Origin: an uncultured Arthrobacter sp.
Lineage (GTDB): Bacteria; Actinomycetota; Actinomycetes; Actinomycetales; Micrococcaceae
Direction of reading: 5' to 3'
NCBI RefSeq assembly: GCF_902805515.1
Contig: NZ_CADCTE010000110.1
Coordinates: forward strand, 1-38,583
Length of the DNA: 38,583 bases
The translations under genes and the position numbers were made by a program. This document shows, piece by piece, positions 9,310 to 18,869 of the stretch (position 1 is its first letter; each line of letters starts with the position of its first letter). Below the pieces are notes generated by a model. It searched no databases and had not been told where the DNA came from. It worked only from the letters and a program-made list of their open reading frames with translations.

Positions 9310-9422
9310 CGCCGGGCCGACCGTCCGCCGGAAGCGTGGAGCTGGACGACCGTGGCGGTGCGGCCGGTGGTATCGCCGTCGCCGCAGCGCGGCGGGAGAA
9401 GGTCTGGGAGGGTGCGGGGCAT
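9306..9422 (-). CDS. Possible 38-codon upstream ORF coupled to the unknown gene
   Basis: The ATG at 9422 has GAGAGG eight bases upstream, the best ribosome site in this stretch, and the frame runs MPRTLPDLLPPRCGDG... to a TGA overlapping the GTG of the following gene. Third codon positions are almost all G or C, as in real genes here. It is either a leader peptide or the true beginning of the next gene with a frameshift between them. No family is recognised. Confidence 0.4.
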   Translation of the reverse strand: MPRTLPDLLPPRCGDGDTTGRTATVVQLHASGGRSARR

Positions 9423-9604
9423 GGATCCATCCTCTCAAACCCGACGCCCGCGGACCATTCGGCGGAACCGTAAGCGGAACCGGCGGCCGAAGCGCCGGGT
9501 GCCGCCTTGAGGCGCCGGTATCGGTACGTCTAATGTCAGCAGTAGGCCCGGAAGCCTGCGCCAAGGATCCGGAGAACGCACCCGCCCCGAGGAGACACCG
9601 CCCC

Positions 9605-10495
9605 ATGGCCGCAGAGCCCCGCACCGACCCCACGCTCTCGCTGCTGTCCCTGCTCGACCTGAGCAGCGCCGACGGCGCGCAGACCGACGAGGACATTTTC
9701 GTTGGGACCTCGGCTCCCCAGCCGGGCAAGCGGGTGTTCGGCGGGCAGGTGCTGGGACAGTCCCTCATTGCGGCGATCCGGACCGTTGAGCCCACCCGGG
9801 AAGTGCACTCGATGCACGCCTACTTCCTGCGGGCCGGCGACGCCGACCTGCCCATCACCTTCGGGGTGCAGCGCCTCCGTGACGGCCGGTCCTTTTCCGC
9901 CCGGCGGACACACGCCTATCAGGACGGCGTGCCGATCCTTTCGATGATCGCTTCCTTCCAGGAGCCCGACGAGGGCCTGAGCCACCAGGACCCGATGCCC
10001 TCGGGCGTGCCGGACCCCGAATCGCTGCCGAGCACCGCCGACCTGCTGGGCGGTTTCGACCACCCGGTGGCCCGGGCCTGGGCCTTCGACCGCCCCTTCG
10101 ATGTCCGCCACCTCGACTCCCCGCTCTACGTGAGCAATGACGGCGTCCGGGAGCCGCGCAACGCCGTCTGGATGAAGACGTTCGGCCCGATGCCCGACGA
10201 CGACGGGCTGCACCGGGCGGCCCTGGCCTACGCGAGCGACTACACGCTGCTCGAGCCGATCCTGCGGCCGCACGGGCTGAGCTGGATCCACCCTGGAATG
10301 AGCGTGGCCAGCCTGGACCACGCCATGTGGTGGCACCGCCCGGTCCGCGTCGATGAATGGCTGCTGTATGTGCAGAGCTCCCCCAGCGCCTCGGGTGCCC
10401 GCGGGCTCGCCGCCGGGAAAATCTACAACCGGGCCGGGGACCTCGTAGCCAGCGTGGCGCAGGAGGGCATGGTCCGCGTCCCCCGGGAGAGCTGA
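9605..10495 (+). CDS. tesB: Acyl-CoA thioesterase II (TesB)
   Basis: Hydrolyses acyl-CoA to free fatty acid and CoA (296 aa, close to the 286 of the enteric enzyme). It is a double hot-dog protein; RVFGGQVLGQSLIAA (43-57) and HSMHAYFLRAGD (68-79) lie in the first half, and SDYTLLEP with Asp212, SLDHAMWWHRP with Ser236, and AQEGMVR with Gln286 match the Asp/Thr-or-Ser/Gln catalytic set. The ATG at 9605 has GAGGAG ten bases upstream; the open frame before it is not protein-like. It is divergent from the unknown minus gene and convergent with ettA. Confidence 0.95.
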   Translation: MAAEPRTDPTLSLLSLLDLSSADGAQTDEDIFVGTSAPQPGKRVFGGQVLGQSLIAAIRTVEPTREVHSMHAYFLRAGDADLPITFGVQRLRDGRSFSARRTHAYQDGVPILSMIASFQEPDEGLSHQDPMPSGVPDPESLPSTADLLGGFDHPVARAWAFDRPFDVRHLDSPLYVSNDGVREPRNAVWMKTFGPMPDDDGLHRAALAYASDYTLLEPILRPHGLSWIHPGMSVASLDHAMWWHRPVRVDEWLLYVQSSPSASGARGLAAGKIYNRAGDLVASVAQEGMVRVPRES

Positions 10496-10588
10496 GCACC
10501 GCAGCCCGACGCGGCGGCCGTCCCGCATCCGGTCCGCACGACCTCCGCCCGGACCGCGCCGCGGCTCCCAGCACAAGCTCCCAGCACA

Positions 10589-10630
10589 ACGCAGAAGGAC
10601 ACGGACCGAACGGTCCGTGTCCTTCTGCGT
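10589..10630. terminator. Long perfect hairpin between convergent tesB and ettA
   Basis: A perfect 20-base inverted repeat (10589-10608 and 10611-10630) is separated by only two bases (AA). It lies between the ends of two convergent genes and probably terminates both, although no T run follows on either strand. Confidence 0.7.
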
Positions 10631-10714
10631 CAATCCGTCGTGCAGCCTGCCCTCTCGGGCGGACCGCGGTGCCGACCGGCCGGAGCCGGCCGGCGTCCGC
10701 CGTCGACCGTCGGC

Positions 10715-12397
<1,683 letters not shown>

Positions 12398-12461
12398 ACC
12401 ACTAAGGCTAGTGCGTGGCACGGCATATCTCACATTCCGCAGGTGGCCGCTCCATCCTGTC

Positions 12462-13037
12462 TCAGCGGGCGGCGCCGGCTTTCGTCGCTGACCTTCCTCC
12501 ACCGCCTGTCAGGTCGCCCTCCCCGCCTTCCGAGTCCGATCCTTCGTCGGAGCCGCCTGCGGCGCCCAGGTTGTCGGGCGCAAGGATTTGTCCGGTGGCA
12601 GGGTCGACACCCTCCGGTACCGCGTCATCCGCCCCGTCGTCGGGTTCCTGGGTCTTCTCGGTATTCTCGATCTTCTCCGCGGAACTCCTCCGGTACGCGG
12701 CGGTCCCCCACATCAGGTCATGGCCCACGGACTCCGCGTCGATCTCCACCGAGGTTCCGGTGCGTCCGTCCTCCGTTGCCCACGGACGGACCTTCAGCCG
12801 TCCGAAGACGACGACCCGGTCGCCTTTCTTCAGGCTCGCCGAGGCGTTGGTGGCAAGCTGGCGGAACATCGAGACCGAGTACCAGTTCGTGTGCCCGTCG
12901 ACCCAGGCCCCAGCCTCCCGGTCGTAACGCCGTTCGGTCGTGCACATGCGGAAGCCCGCGATCGGCAGGCCGGTGGGTGTGAGGGCCAGCCGCACCTCCG
13001 TGGCAACGTATCCCCGCACCGTGATGGTCTCGCTCAT
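12462..13037 (-). CDS. ssb: Single-stranded DNA-binding protein, non-canonical paralogue
   Basis: OB-fold single-stranded DNA-binding protein (191 aa). The fold spans about 1-110: VRGYVATEVRL, NWYSVSMFRQLA, KKGDRVVVFGRLKVRPW. The remaining 80 residues are acidic and Gly-rich, but the protein ends SATKAGAAR and lacks the DDDIPF-type acidic tip that recruits partner proteins in the main SSB. It is therefore probably the accessory paralogue (SsbB-like) rather than the replication SSB that normally sits with rpsF and rpsR. The start ATG at 13037 has GGAAGGA five bases upstream. It is divergent from the SGNH hydrolase gene and upstream of ettA. Confidence 0.9.
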   Translation of the reverse strand: MSETITVRGYVATEVRLALTPTGLPIAGFRMCTTERRYDREAGAWVDGHTNWYSVSMFRQLATNASASLKKGDRVVVFGRLKVRPWATEDGRTGTSVEIDAESVGHDLMWGTAAYRRSSAEKIENTEKTQEPDDGADDAVPEGVDPATGQILAPDNLGAAGGSDEGSDSEGGEGDLTGGGGRSATKAGAAR

Positions 13038-13246
13038 TGCTGTTCCTTCCGCCCGGAATCTCCCGGGCCGGCCGAGCGCCGGCCCTGGTGAAAGTCTCCC
13101 CAGGGCAGGGCGGGTTGGGCCGGGGCCGGCCGCGTATGTGGACATCTGTGGGGCACGGGCCCTCCCCCGGGCTGGCTTGTCCAGCGCACCCGGGCCGGGC
13201 GCCGGAAGCTAGCATGGGGAAACACCCGAGCTGCAAAGGGGAAACG

Positions 13247-13963
13247 ATGGCTGGACGAACCCGCCGAACCGGAAGCCTGCCCGCTGCAGGAGCCGCCGCG
13301 GCAATGGCGCTGATCGCCTTGCAAGGCGCTCTTCGACGGCGGAGGGCCCGCCGCAGGGCCACCAGCCGGGCCGCGGTCGCCCTGCCGGCCGGCGCGGGGA
13401 CCGCAAACACCCGCACCGCCGCCGCGGCCGACACACGGATCATCGGCATCCTCTCGGATTCCCACGCCCACGGGAAGCATTCGTGGTGGCGCCAGACGGT
13501 CGTTGCGGACACCGTGCCCGGACTCCGGCTCGGGTCCTACGAATCCCACCCCGGGGCGCAGACAACGGGTCTGGTCGACCGCCTCGATGCGGCGGTCCGC
13601 CAGGCGGACCTGGTGGTGGTGCAGGCTGGAACCAACGACATCCGAAAGGGGCGGTCCCCCGAACAGGCCGCCGAGGGCGTGCGCGTGCTGTGGGACGGCA
13701 TCGCCGCACGCGGCGCCGCGCCCGTCGCTGCCCTCGTGCCGCCGTCGGAAACGCAGCCCGCCCTCGCCGTTGAGCTGAACCGGCTGATCAGGACTGCCGC
13801 GGAGGCCCGGGGCATACCCCTGCTCGATGTGTACACCGCGGTGGCGGCGGCCGACGGGTCGTGGCGGGCCGGGCTCAGCAACGATGGGATCCACTCCAAC
13901 CGGAAGGGCTCGGACCTGTTGGCGGAGGCTGCCCGGGGGCAGCTGGCCGGGCTGACGAACTGA
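13247..13963 (+). CDS. SGNH/GDSL-family hydrolase, membrane-anchored or secreted
   Basis: Predicted esterase or lipase of the SGNH superfamily (238 aa). Residues 9-29 form a hydrophobic alanine-rich segment followed by an Arg cluster (LRRRRARRRA), a signal anchor or unusual signal peptide. The catalytic core starts at about 64: block I is GILSDSHAHG, with Ser72 as likely nucleophile and SDS instead of the classic GDS; block III is AGTNDIR (Asn130); block V is DGIHSN (Asp213, His216). Start ATG at 13247 has AGGGG six bases upstream. The substrate is unknown; an acetyl or lipid ester in the envelope is only a guess. A candidate -10 TAGCAT is at 13210-13215. Confidence 0.82.
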   Translation: MAGRTRRTGSLPAAGAAAAMALIALQGALRRRRARRRATSRAAVALPAGAGTANTRTAAAADTRIIGILSDSHAHGKHSWWRQTVVADTVPGLRLGSYESHPGAQTTGLVDRLDAAVRQADLVVVQAGTNDIRKGRSPEQAAEGVRVLWDGIAARGAAPVAALVPPSETQPALAVELNRLIRTAAEARGIPLLDVYTAVAAADGSWRAGLSNDGIHSNRKGSDLLAEAARGQLAGLTN

Positions 13964-14032
13964 TCCTGCACCGCTCCGGCCGTCCGGCCGAATGCCCGGA
14001 ACGGGCGGGCCAAGCTGATGGCCCGACCGAGC

Positions 14033-14088
14033 CTAACGGACAGCGGCTGACGGACAGCGGCTGACGGACAGCGGCTGACGGACAGTGG
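14033..14088 (+). repeat. Four tandem 14-bp repeats
   Basis: The unit CTGACGGACAGCGG occurs four times head to tail (14033, 14047, 14061, 14075), with one changed base in the first and one in the last copy. It lies in the gap between the SGNH hydrolase gene and the terminator at 14114. Confidence 0.95.
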
Positions 14089-14113
14089 GCCGGCGTTGGC
14101 CCGGCATTAACGA

Positions 14114-14153
14114 AAAACGGCCCGACCGGACGAAAGCCCGGTCGGGCCGTTTT
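14114..14153. terminator. Bidirectional terminator between the SGNH gene and tRNA-Arg
   Basis: A perfect 16-base stem (14114-14129 with 14138-14153) is flanked by AAAA and TTTT, so it works in both directions for the plus-strand SGNH gene and the minus-strand tRNA-Arg. Confidence 0.9.
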
Positions 14154-14159
14154 CCTGAG

Positions 14160-14232
14160 TGCCCCCGGCAGGATTCGAACCTGCGACCAGAGGATTAGAA
14201 GGCCCCTGCTCTATCCCCTGAGCTACGGAGGC
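14160..14232 (-). tRNA. tRNA-Arg (TCT)
   Basis: Reads GCCTCCG...CGGGGGC plus A on the minus strand. The anticodon loop CTTCTAA gives TCT (arginine); the T loop is TTCGAAT. The last pair of the anticodon stem (31-39) appears to be C opposite U, a mismatch; all other helices are good. Confidence 0.94.
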
Positions 14233-14304
14233 ATCACAGCCAGTTTACTATGCGGGGCGCGACCCTCCGGAGAGATTCGGCGCCGGAGGGTTCCGCCGCC
14301 GGAC

Positions 14305-14721
14305 CTAGTCGGTGGGTCCGAATGAAACCTTCAGCTCGAGCCGGTGCTGGCCGTCGGGGTCCTGCGAGTAGGTGGCCTTGCCCGAGATTCCCGCGAGTCC
14401 ATCGGTTCCCGAGCCCGGAACGATGTGCCCGGAGGCGGCGGCCTCGGAGCCTTCCGCCACGCCCCAGTGCTGCACGGTCATTGAGCCGGGCCGTCCGCTC
14501 ACGTACCCGGTGAACTGCTCGGAGGCAACGTATCCGGCACCGAAGTTATTGCCCGCCATGAGCAGTTCGGCGGTGCTCGTGCCGGAAATCTCCCCGGTGA
14601 ACACCTTCACGGCCCGCACCCGGGACAGTTCGCAGCTGCTCCCCTGCACCTCGTAGGGCTGGGGCTCCCATTCGGTGATCTCATATTCGCCGCGGAACAG
14701 GGTTTCTTCGAATTCGGTCAT
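14305..14721 (-). CDS. DUF3224-family protein
   Basis: Small soluble protein (138 aa) of the DUF3224 family, predicted beta-barrel fold of unknown function. Family-like features are an opening FRGEYEITEWEPQPYE, then VFTGEISGTSTAELLMA, FTGYVSGRPGSMTVQH and HIVPGSGTDGLAGISGKA. There is no signal peptide. AAGG directly abuts the ATG and is too close to act as a Shine-Dalgarno; TGATAC seven bases upstream suggests a leaderless start. It lies downstream of mptB on the same strand, 93 bases away, but the relation to it is unknown. Confidence 0.85.
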   Translation of the reverse strand: MTEFEETLFRGEYEITEWEPQPYEVQGSSCELSRVRAVKVFTGEISGTSTAELLMAGNNFGAGYVASEQFTGYVSGRPGSMTVQHWGVAEGSEAAASGHIVPGSGTDGLAGISGKATYSQDPDGQHRLELKVSFGPTD

Positions 14722-14814
14722 CCTTCAAGTATCACCGCTGATGACGGTGACCGCATGCCGGGAGCTGCCGGCGCAGACTGGTCGGGGTCAAACCGGACCC
14801 GGAATCCGCCGGCC

Positions 14815-16335
14815 TCAGCGCAACATTCCCGGACGGCGGGGACGGAACCGCCGGCGGAAGAGTACCTTGGTGCGCGGGTCGAGGAAGACGAGGTACAGGG
14901 CGAAGGCGAAGGCCACCGCGGCGGCGATCTGGCGTGCCACCGTCAGGCTGAGTTCGAAGTAGGGGAAGATGTCCAGCTGGTCCGAGATGGCGTAGATCAT
15001 GAAGAAGGAGACGGTGAAGTACAGGGTCTTCACCTGCCAGTCCTCGCGGATCCCGGTCACGGCAAACAGTGGAATGAGCCACACCACGTACCAGGACTGG
15101 ATGATGGGCGCCAGGAGGACGACGGCGGCGAGCGCCAGGGCCAGCCTGCGCACGATGCGTGCATGGCTGCCGACAAAGATCTGGTGCGCGATGATGGCCA
15201 GCGAGGCGACCCGTGCCGCCTTGTGCACGAGGTCGGCCAGGAACCATCCGTCCAGCCCGAGGGCTCCGGCCAGGGTAGCGACCACCAGCCCGAGGTAGCC
15301 GATCGGTGCGTACCAGATCCAGATGCTCCCCGGCGTGCTCAGCGCCCCCACCCAGCCGAAGCCGAACCCGTTGATCAGCCCCAGAATCCACAGCAGGCCA
15401 AGAGACAGTCCCGCGGTCATGCCCCAGTAGACGAACTTGCGCTTCCACGACGCTCCCTTGCCGGCCCACATCAGTCCGATGAACGGCAGGAAGAGAAGGG
15501 TGATGGGTTTGATGGCGACCGAGAGGGTCACCAGGAGGATGCCCCAGAGCGGGCGGCGGACCGCGGCGAGGTACAGGCCGGCGAGCGCCAGGCCCAGCAT
15601 CAGCGCATCGTTGTGGATCGAGGCGACGAAGTTGGTGAGGAACAGCGGGTTCGCGGCGGTCAGCCAGAGGGCGCGGTTCGCGTTGATGCCGTGAAGCGCC
15701 GCAAGTTTGGGCACCATCACCACACACAGCGCCACCCCGGCCAGGGCGATCACCCGGAAGAGGATGATGGAGAAGTCGGGCTGCCCGCCGGTGATGCGCA
15801 CCACCAGCTCCTCGAGCCAGAGGAACACCGGCCCGTAGGGGGTGGGACTCTGGGCCCAGAGGTCGTCGGCCCCGATCTGCAGGTAGTTCGAGATCTGCGA
15901 ATAGCCGTCCCGATACGGATTGAGGCCGGCGACCATCACCTGTCCCTGGGCGATGTACGCGAAGACGTCCCGGCTGAACAGCGGCAGGGCCACCGCCATC
16001 GGCGCCGCCCAGGCGATCACGGCCTTGAGCACGTAGGGGCGTGTCTCCGGCCCCCAGCCGTGCAAGTGCTGCCCGAGGCGCAACCAGGACCGGACGAGCA
16101 GCATCCCGCCGACAGCCAGGACCAGCACCGACACCACAGCGCCGGCGGGTTCGAACCTCAGCCAGATGATCAGGGGAATCCGCCGCAGTTCGACCGAGGC
16201 CAGGGAAAGCCATCCGACGCCGAGGGATCCGGCCCACATCATCAGCGAGCCGATGAAGCCCTGGAGGATCGCCGTGTTCGGCCGGTCGACGCGCGGCGCC
16301 GATGAGGGCTCAGTCACTGGGACCTGGGCGGTCAT
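14815..16335 (-). CDS. mptB: Polyprenol-phosphate-mannose alpha-1,6-mannosyltransferase (MptB-like)
   Basis: Multi-pass GT-C glycosyltransferase (506 aa) that moves mannose from a polyprenyl-phosphate carrier onto the alpha-1,6-mannan backbone of lipomannan on the outer face of the membrane. About a dozen hydrophobic segments run from residue 22 to 490. The GT-C loop motif SRDVFAYIAQGQ (Asp123 in 121-125) is followed by GLNPYRDGY and SPTPYGPVFLWLEE, which are typical of MptB and MptA. The C-terminus is basic (RRRFRPRRP). ATG at 16335 is the start; TGGATA seven bases upstream suggests a leaderless transcript. No other mannan gene is near. The MptA alternative cannot be excluded by eye. Confidence 0.88.
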   Translation of the reverse strand: MTAQVPVTEPSSAPRVDRPNTAILQGFIGSLMMWAGSLGVGWLSLASVELRRIPLIIWLRFEPAGAVVSVLVLAVGGMLLVRSWLRLGQHLHGWGPETRPYVLKAVIAWAAPMAVALPLFSRDVFAYIAQGQVMVAGLNPYRDGYSQISNYLQIGADDLWAQSPTPYGPVFLWLEELVVRITGGQPDFSIILFRVIALAGVALCVVMVPKLAALHGINANRALWLTAANPLFLTNFVASIHNDALMLGLALAGLYLAAVRRPLWGILLVTLSVAIKPITLLFLPFIGLMWAGKGASWKRKFVYWGMTAGLSLGLLWILGLINGFGFGWVGALSTPGSIWIWYAPIGYLGLVVATLAGALGLDGWFLADLVHKAARVASLAIIAHQIFVGSHARIVRRLALALAAVVLLAPIIQSWYVVWLIPLFAVTGIREDWQVKTLYFTVSFFMIYAISDQLDIFPYFELSLTVARQIAAAVAFAFALYLVFLDPRTKVLFRRRFRPRRPGMLR

Positions 16336-16683
16336 CTACGGGTATCCAATCGTTGGTCGGCACTGGCGGGACCGGGCGCACCACTACCCCCGATCAGCAG
16401 CACCGGATCGGACGACGGCGCTGAACGACCGGGCACCCGGTGGTTCCCGATACGCGGATCGGGCGGCCCTGAGGTTCCAGGACAGCCGGCCGCGGGATCC
16501 CGCCCAGACTGCCTCGATATTAGCACCGGCACAGCACGGCCCGGCCCCGCGGACGCCACCGCCGAGCTTGCCGCGCACCCTCCGCGGACGCCGTCACAGC
16601 ATCCTCCCTAGACCCCTGCAACCGCCGCCGAATACTCAGGGCCGGAGCCGCCGGACCGCCGCGGAGGGACCGCGTCAGCGCGG
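16336..16683. other. Intergenic region between divergent mptB and orn
   Basis: About 350 bases of GC-rich sequence without a convincing gene, tRNA or strong hairpin. The overlapping open frames here are Arg/Pro-rich and unlike proteins. It must contain the promoters of mptB and orn at its ends; nothing else is visible. Confidence 0.7.
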
Positions 16684-16695
16684 TACATTGGTCGG

Positions 16696-17298
16696 GTGCC
16701 AATCTCAAATGAACACATCGTCTGGATCGACTGCGAAATGACCGGCCTCAACCTCGAGGCCGATGCCCTCATCGAGGTGGCGGTCCTGGTGACCGACTCG
16801 GAACTGAACGTCCTGGGTGACGGCGTCGACGTCGTCATCGCTCCGGACCCGGCGGCCCTGGCCCAGATGGGTGACTTCGTCCGCACCATGCACACCACCT
16901 CCGGGCTGCTGGAGGAACTCCCCCAGGGGATGGCCATGGAGGAGGCGGAGGCGAAGGTGCTCGCGTATATCCAGGAGTGGGTGCCGGAGCCGCGGAAGGC
17001 CCAGCTGGCGGGCAACTCGGTCGGGACCGACCGCAACTTCCTTGCCCGGGACATGCCCCGGGTCATCGAGCACCTCCACTACCGGATCATCGACGTCTCG
17101 ACGATCAAGGAACTGGCACGCCGGTGGTTCACCCGCGCCTACTTCCAGGCGCCGGCCAAACTCGGCGGGCACCGGGCGCTCGGAGACATCCAGGACTCGA
17201 TCCGTGAGCTTCGCTACTACCGGCGGGCCGTGTTCGTGCCGAGCCCGGGCCCGGATTCGGCGGCGAGCAAGGCCCTGGCGCAGGAACTGGACGCCTAA
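16696..17298 (+). CDS. orn: Oligoribonuclease
   Basis: 3'-5' exoribonuclease of the DEDDh family (200 aa) that degrades 2-5 nt RNA fragments and pGpG. The catalytic set is visible: Asp12 and Glu14 (WIDCEMTG), Asp112 (SVGTDRNFL), His159 and Asp164 (HRALGDIQDS). The start is GTG at 16696; no Shine-Dalgarno exists, but TACATT (16684-16689) lies six bases upstream, which suggests a leaderless mRNA beginning at the GTG. The family's usual order with a downstream tRNA-His is present here. Confidence 0.96.
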   Translation: MPISNEHIVWIDCEMTGLNLEADALIEVAVLVTDSELNVLGDGVDVVIAPDPAALAQMGDFVRTMHTTSGLLEELPQGMAMEEAEAKVLAYIQEWVPEPRKAQLAGNSVGTDRNFLARDMPRVIEHLHYRIIDVSTIKELARRWFTRAYFQAPAKLGGHRALGDIQDSIRELRYYRRAVFVPSPGPDSAASKALAQELDA

Positions 17299-17366
17299 AT
17301 CACCGCGCCGGATGCCCGGCCGGCCGCGCCGGAACGGGCGGTGGCAAAAGCATCCGAAAAAGTGTG

Positions 17367-17372
17367 TAAACT
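17367..17372 (+). promoter_or_regulatory. Candidate -10 of tRNA-His
   Basis: TAAACT preceded by TGTG lies about 72 bases upstream of tRNA-His in a locally AT-richer stretch. The -35 is not clear. Confidence 0.35.
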
Positions 17373-17443
17373 TGTTTCCGCTGCCTTTAGCGAATCGATC
17401 CAAGGCCGGGTGCAGACCGGGCCGGGGAACGAAAAGGCTGCAT

Positions 17444-17517
17444 GGTGGGTATAGCTCAGTTGGCAGAGCGCCTGGTTGTGGTCCAGGAGGTCGCGGGTTC
17501 AACCCCCGTTACTCACC
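17444..17517 (+). tRNA. tRNA-His (GTG)
   Basis: Acceptor GTGGGTA pairs with TACTCAC, and an extra G at 17444 faces C73, the hallmark G(-1) of tRNA-His. The anticodon stem CCTGG/CCAGG encloses TTGTGGT, anticodon GTG at 17478-17480. Confidence 0.96.
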
Positions 17518-17553
17518 CGAAGAGGCCGGCCGTATCAATGGCCGGCACAACGA

Positions 17554-17591
17554 GCCGCCTCGGAGATCCTCCGGGGCGGCAGTTGTTTTTT
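17554..17591 (+). terminator. Terminator of tRNA-His
   Basis: A 12-pair stem (GCCGCC T CGGAG with CTCCG G GGCGGC, one T-G wobble, loop ATC) is followed by TTGTTTTTT. Confidence 0.88.
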
Positions 17592-17648
17592 CAGGGCTTT
17601 GCCGGCCGGTGAAGGAACCGCGCCATTGACACCGCTGAGGAGTGCCGC

Positions 17649-18803
17649 ATGGAACGCCGAGTGTTCGAAGAAGATCACGAGCTATTCCGCGAAGTTGCCC
17701 GCGAGTTCAACGTCCGGGAGGTCGCCCCGCACTACGCGGAGTGGGACCGGGAGCACCGCATGCCGCGCCGGCTGTGGGAAGCCGCCGGCGAGCAGGGCCT
17801 GCTCGGGATGGCCGTGCCCGAAGAATTCGGCGGGGCCGGAATGTCCGACTACCGGTTCCGGGCCGTCCTCGATGAGGAGTTCGCACGGAGCAACCACCTC
17901 GCCGTCGGCCTCGCGTTCCACCTCCACGACGACATGGTCCTGCCGCACCTGCTGGCTTACGGCTCCGATGACCTGAAGGAGCGCTGGCTGCCCGCCATGG
18001 TCTCCGGCGAAAAGGTCACCTCGGTCGCGTGGACCGAACCAGGCGCCGGCAGCGACCTGCGGGGGATCCGCACGAAGGCCGTCCGCGACGGCGACGACTG
18101 GCTCCTGAGCGGGCAGAAGACGTTCATCGGCAACGGCATCACCGGTGATGCCTCGCTCGTGCTCGCGCGCACCGACGGCGGAAGCGGCCGCGGCTCCAGT
18201 GACTCCTTCACGCTGTTCATGGTGGAGAAGACCGAGGGCTACTCGACCGGCCGCCAGCTGGACAAGATGGGCCTGAAGGCCTCGGACACCGCCGAGCTGT
18301 TCTTCGACAGCGTGCGGGTGCCCGGCAACAACGTCGTGGGCGAGGTCGGCTCCGGCCTGCGCTACAGCATCGAGCAGCTCCCCCAGGGCCGGCTGGGCAT
18401 CGCGGTGGCATCGGCCGCCGTCGCACGCGCCATCTACACCCAGACGCTCACCTACACCCGTGAACGCAACGCGTTCGGCGAACGGATCCTGGACTTCCAG
18501 AACACCCGGTTCGAACTCGCCGACATCCTCACCGAGGTTGAGGTCACCGAAACCTACGTGGATTCGGCCATGACGGCCTTCAACGAGGGCAGGCTCGACG
18601 CCGTCTCCGCCGCCCGGGTCAAGCTCTGGGCCAGTGAACGGGTCAAGTCGATCACCGACCGCTGCCTCCAGCTGCATGGCGGGTACGGCTACATCCTTGA
18701 GTACCCCGTATCGCAGGCATTCCTCGCCGCACGCCTGCTGACCATCTTCGGCGGCACGAGCGAGATCATGCGCGAGACCGTGGGACGCTCGATCGCCGGC
18801 TAG
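17649..18803 (+). CDS. Acyl-CoA dehydrogenase-family protein
   Basis: FAD-dependent enzyme fold (384 aa) of the acyl-CoA dehydrogenase family, long-chain/isovaleryl-like subgroup. N-terminal helical domain at 1-115, middle beta domain with SVAWTEPGAGSDLRGIRTKA (about 125-144) and FIGNGITGDASL, and C-terminal helical domain with ERNAFGERILDFQNTRFELAD and QLHGGYGYILEYPV. The flavin-binding elements are intact. The catalytic base is not: the helix G site that reads LPRER or LPQER in relatives is LPQGR here (Gly247), and the alternative C-terminal YEGT site is FGGT (Gly368). It may be inactive, use another base, or act on a different substrate. GAGGAG lies seven bases before the ATG. The deformylase gene follows after 66 bases. 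Confidence 0.9.
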   Translation: MERRVFEEDHELFREVAREFNVREVAPHYAEWDREHRMPRRLWEAAGEQGLLGMAVPEEFGGAGMSDYRFRAVLDEEFARSNHLAVGLAFHLHDDMVLPHLLAYGSDDLKERWLPAMVSGEKVTSVAWTEPGAGSDLRGIRTKAVRDGDDWLLSGQKTFIGNGITGDASLVLARTDGGSGRGSSDSFTLFMVEKTEGYSTGRQLDKMGLKASDTAELFFDSVRVPGNNVVGEVGSGLRYSIEQLPQGRLGIAVASAAVARAIYTQTLTYTRERNAFGERILDFQNTRFELADILTEVEVTETYVDSAMTAFNEGRLDAVSAARVKLWASERVKSITDRCLQLHGGYGYILEYPVSQAFLAARLLTIFGGTSEIMRETVGRSIAG

Positions 18804-18869
18804 CGGCCGCGCCACGTCAACATCCCGGGAGGTCCCCTGGCGGTCCTCCCGGCACCACCGGAAGGACCC

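Noticed and set aside
14755-16305. Two long frames overlapping mptB (plus strand, and a second minus frame at 14732-16237)
   Set aside because: Their translations are His/Arg/Gln-rich noise; mptB has clear membrane helices and GT-C motifs.
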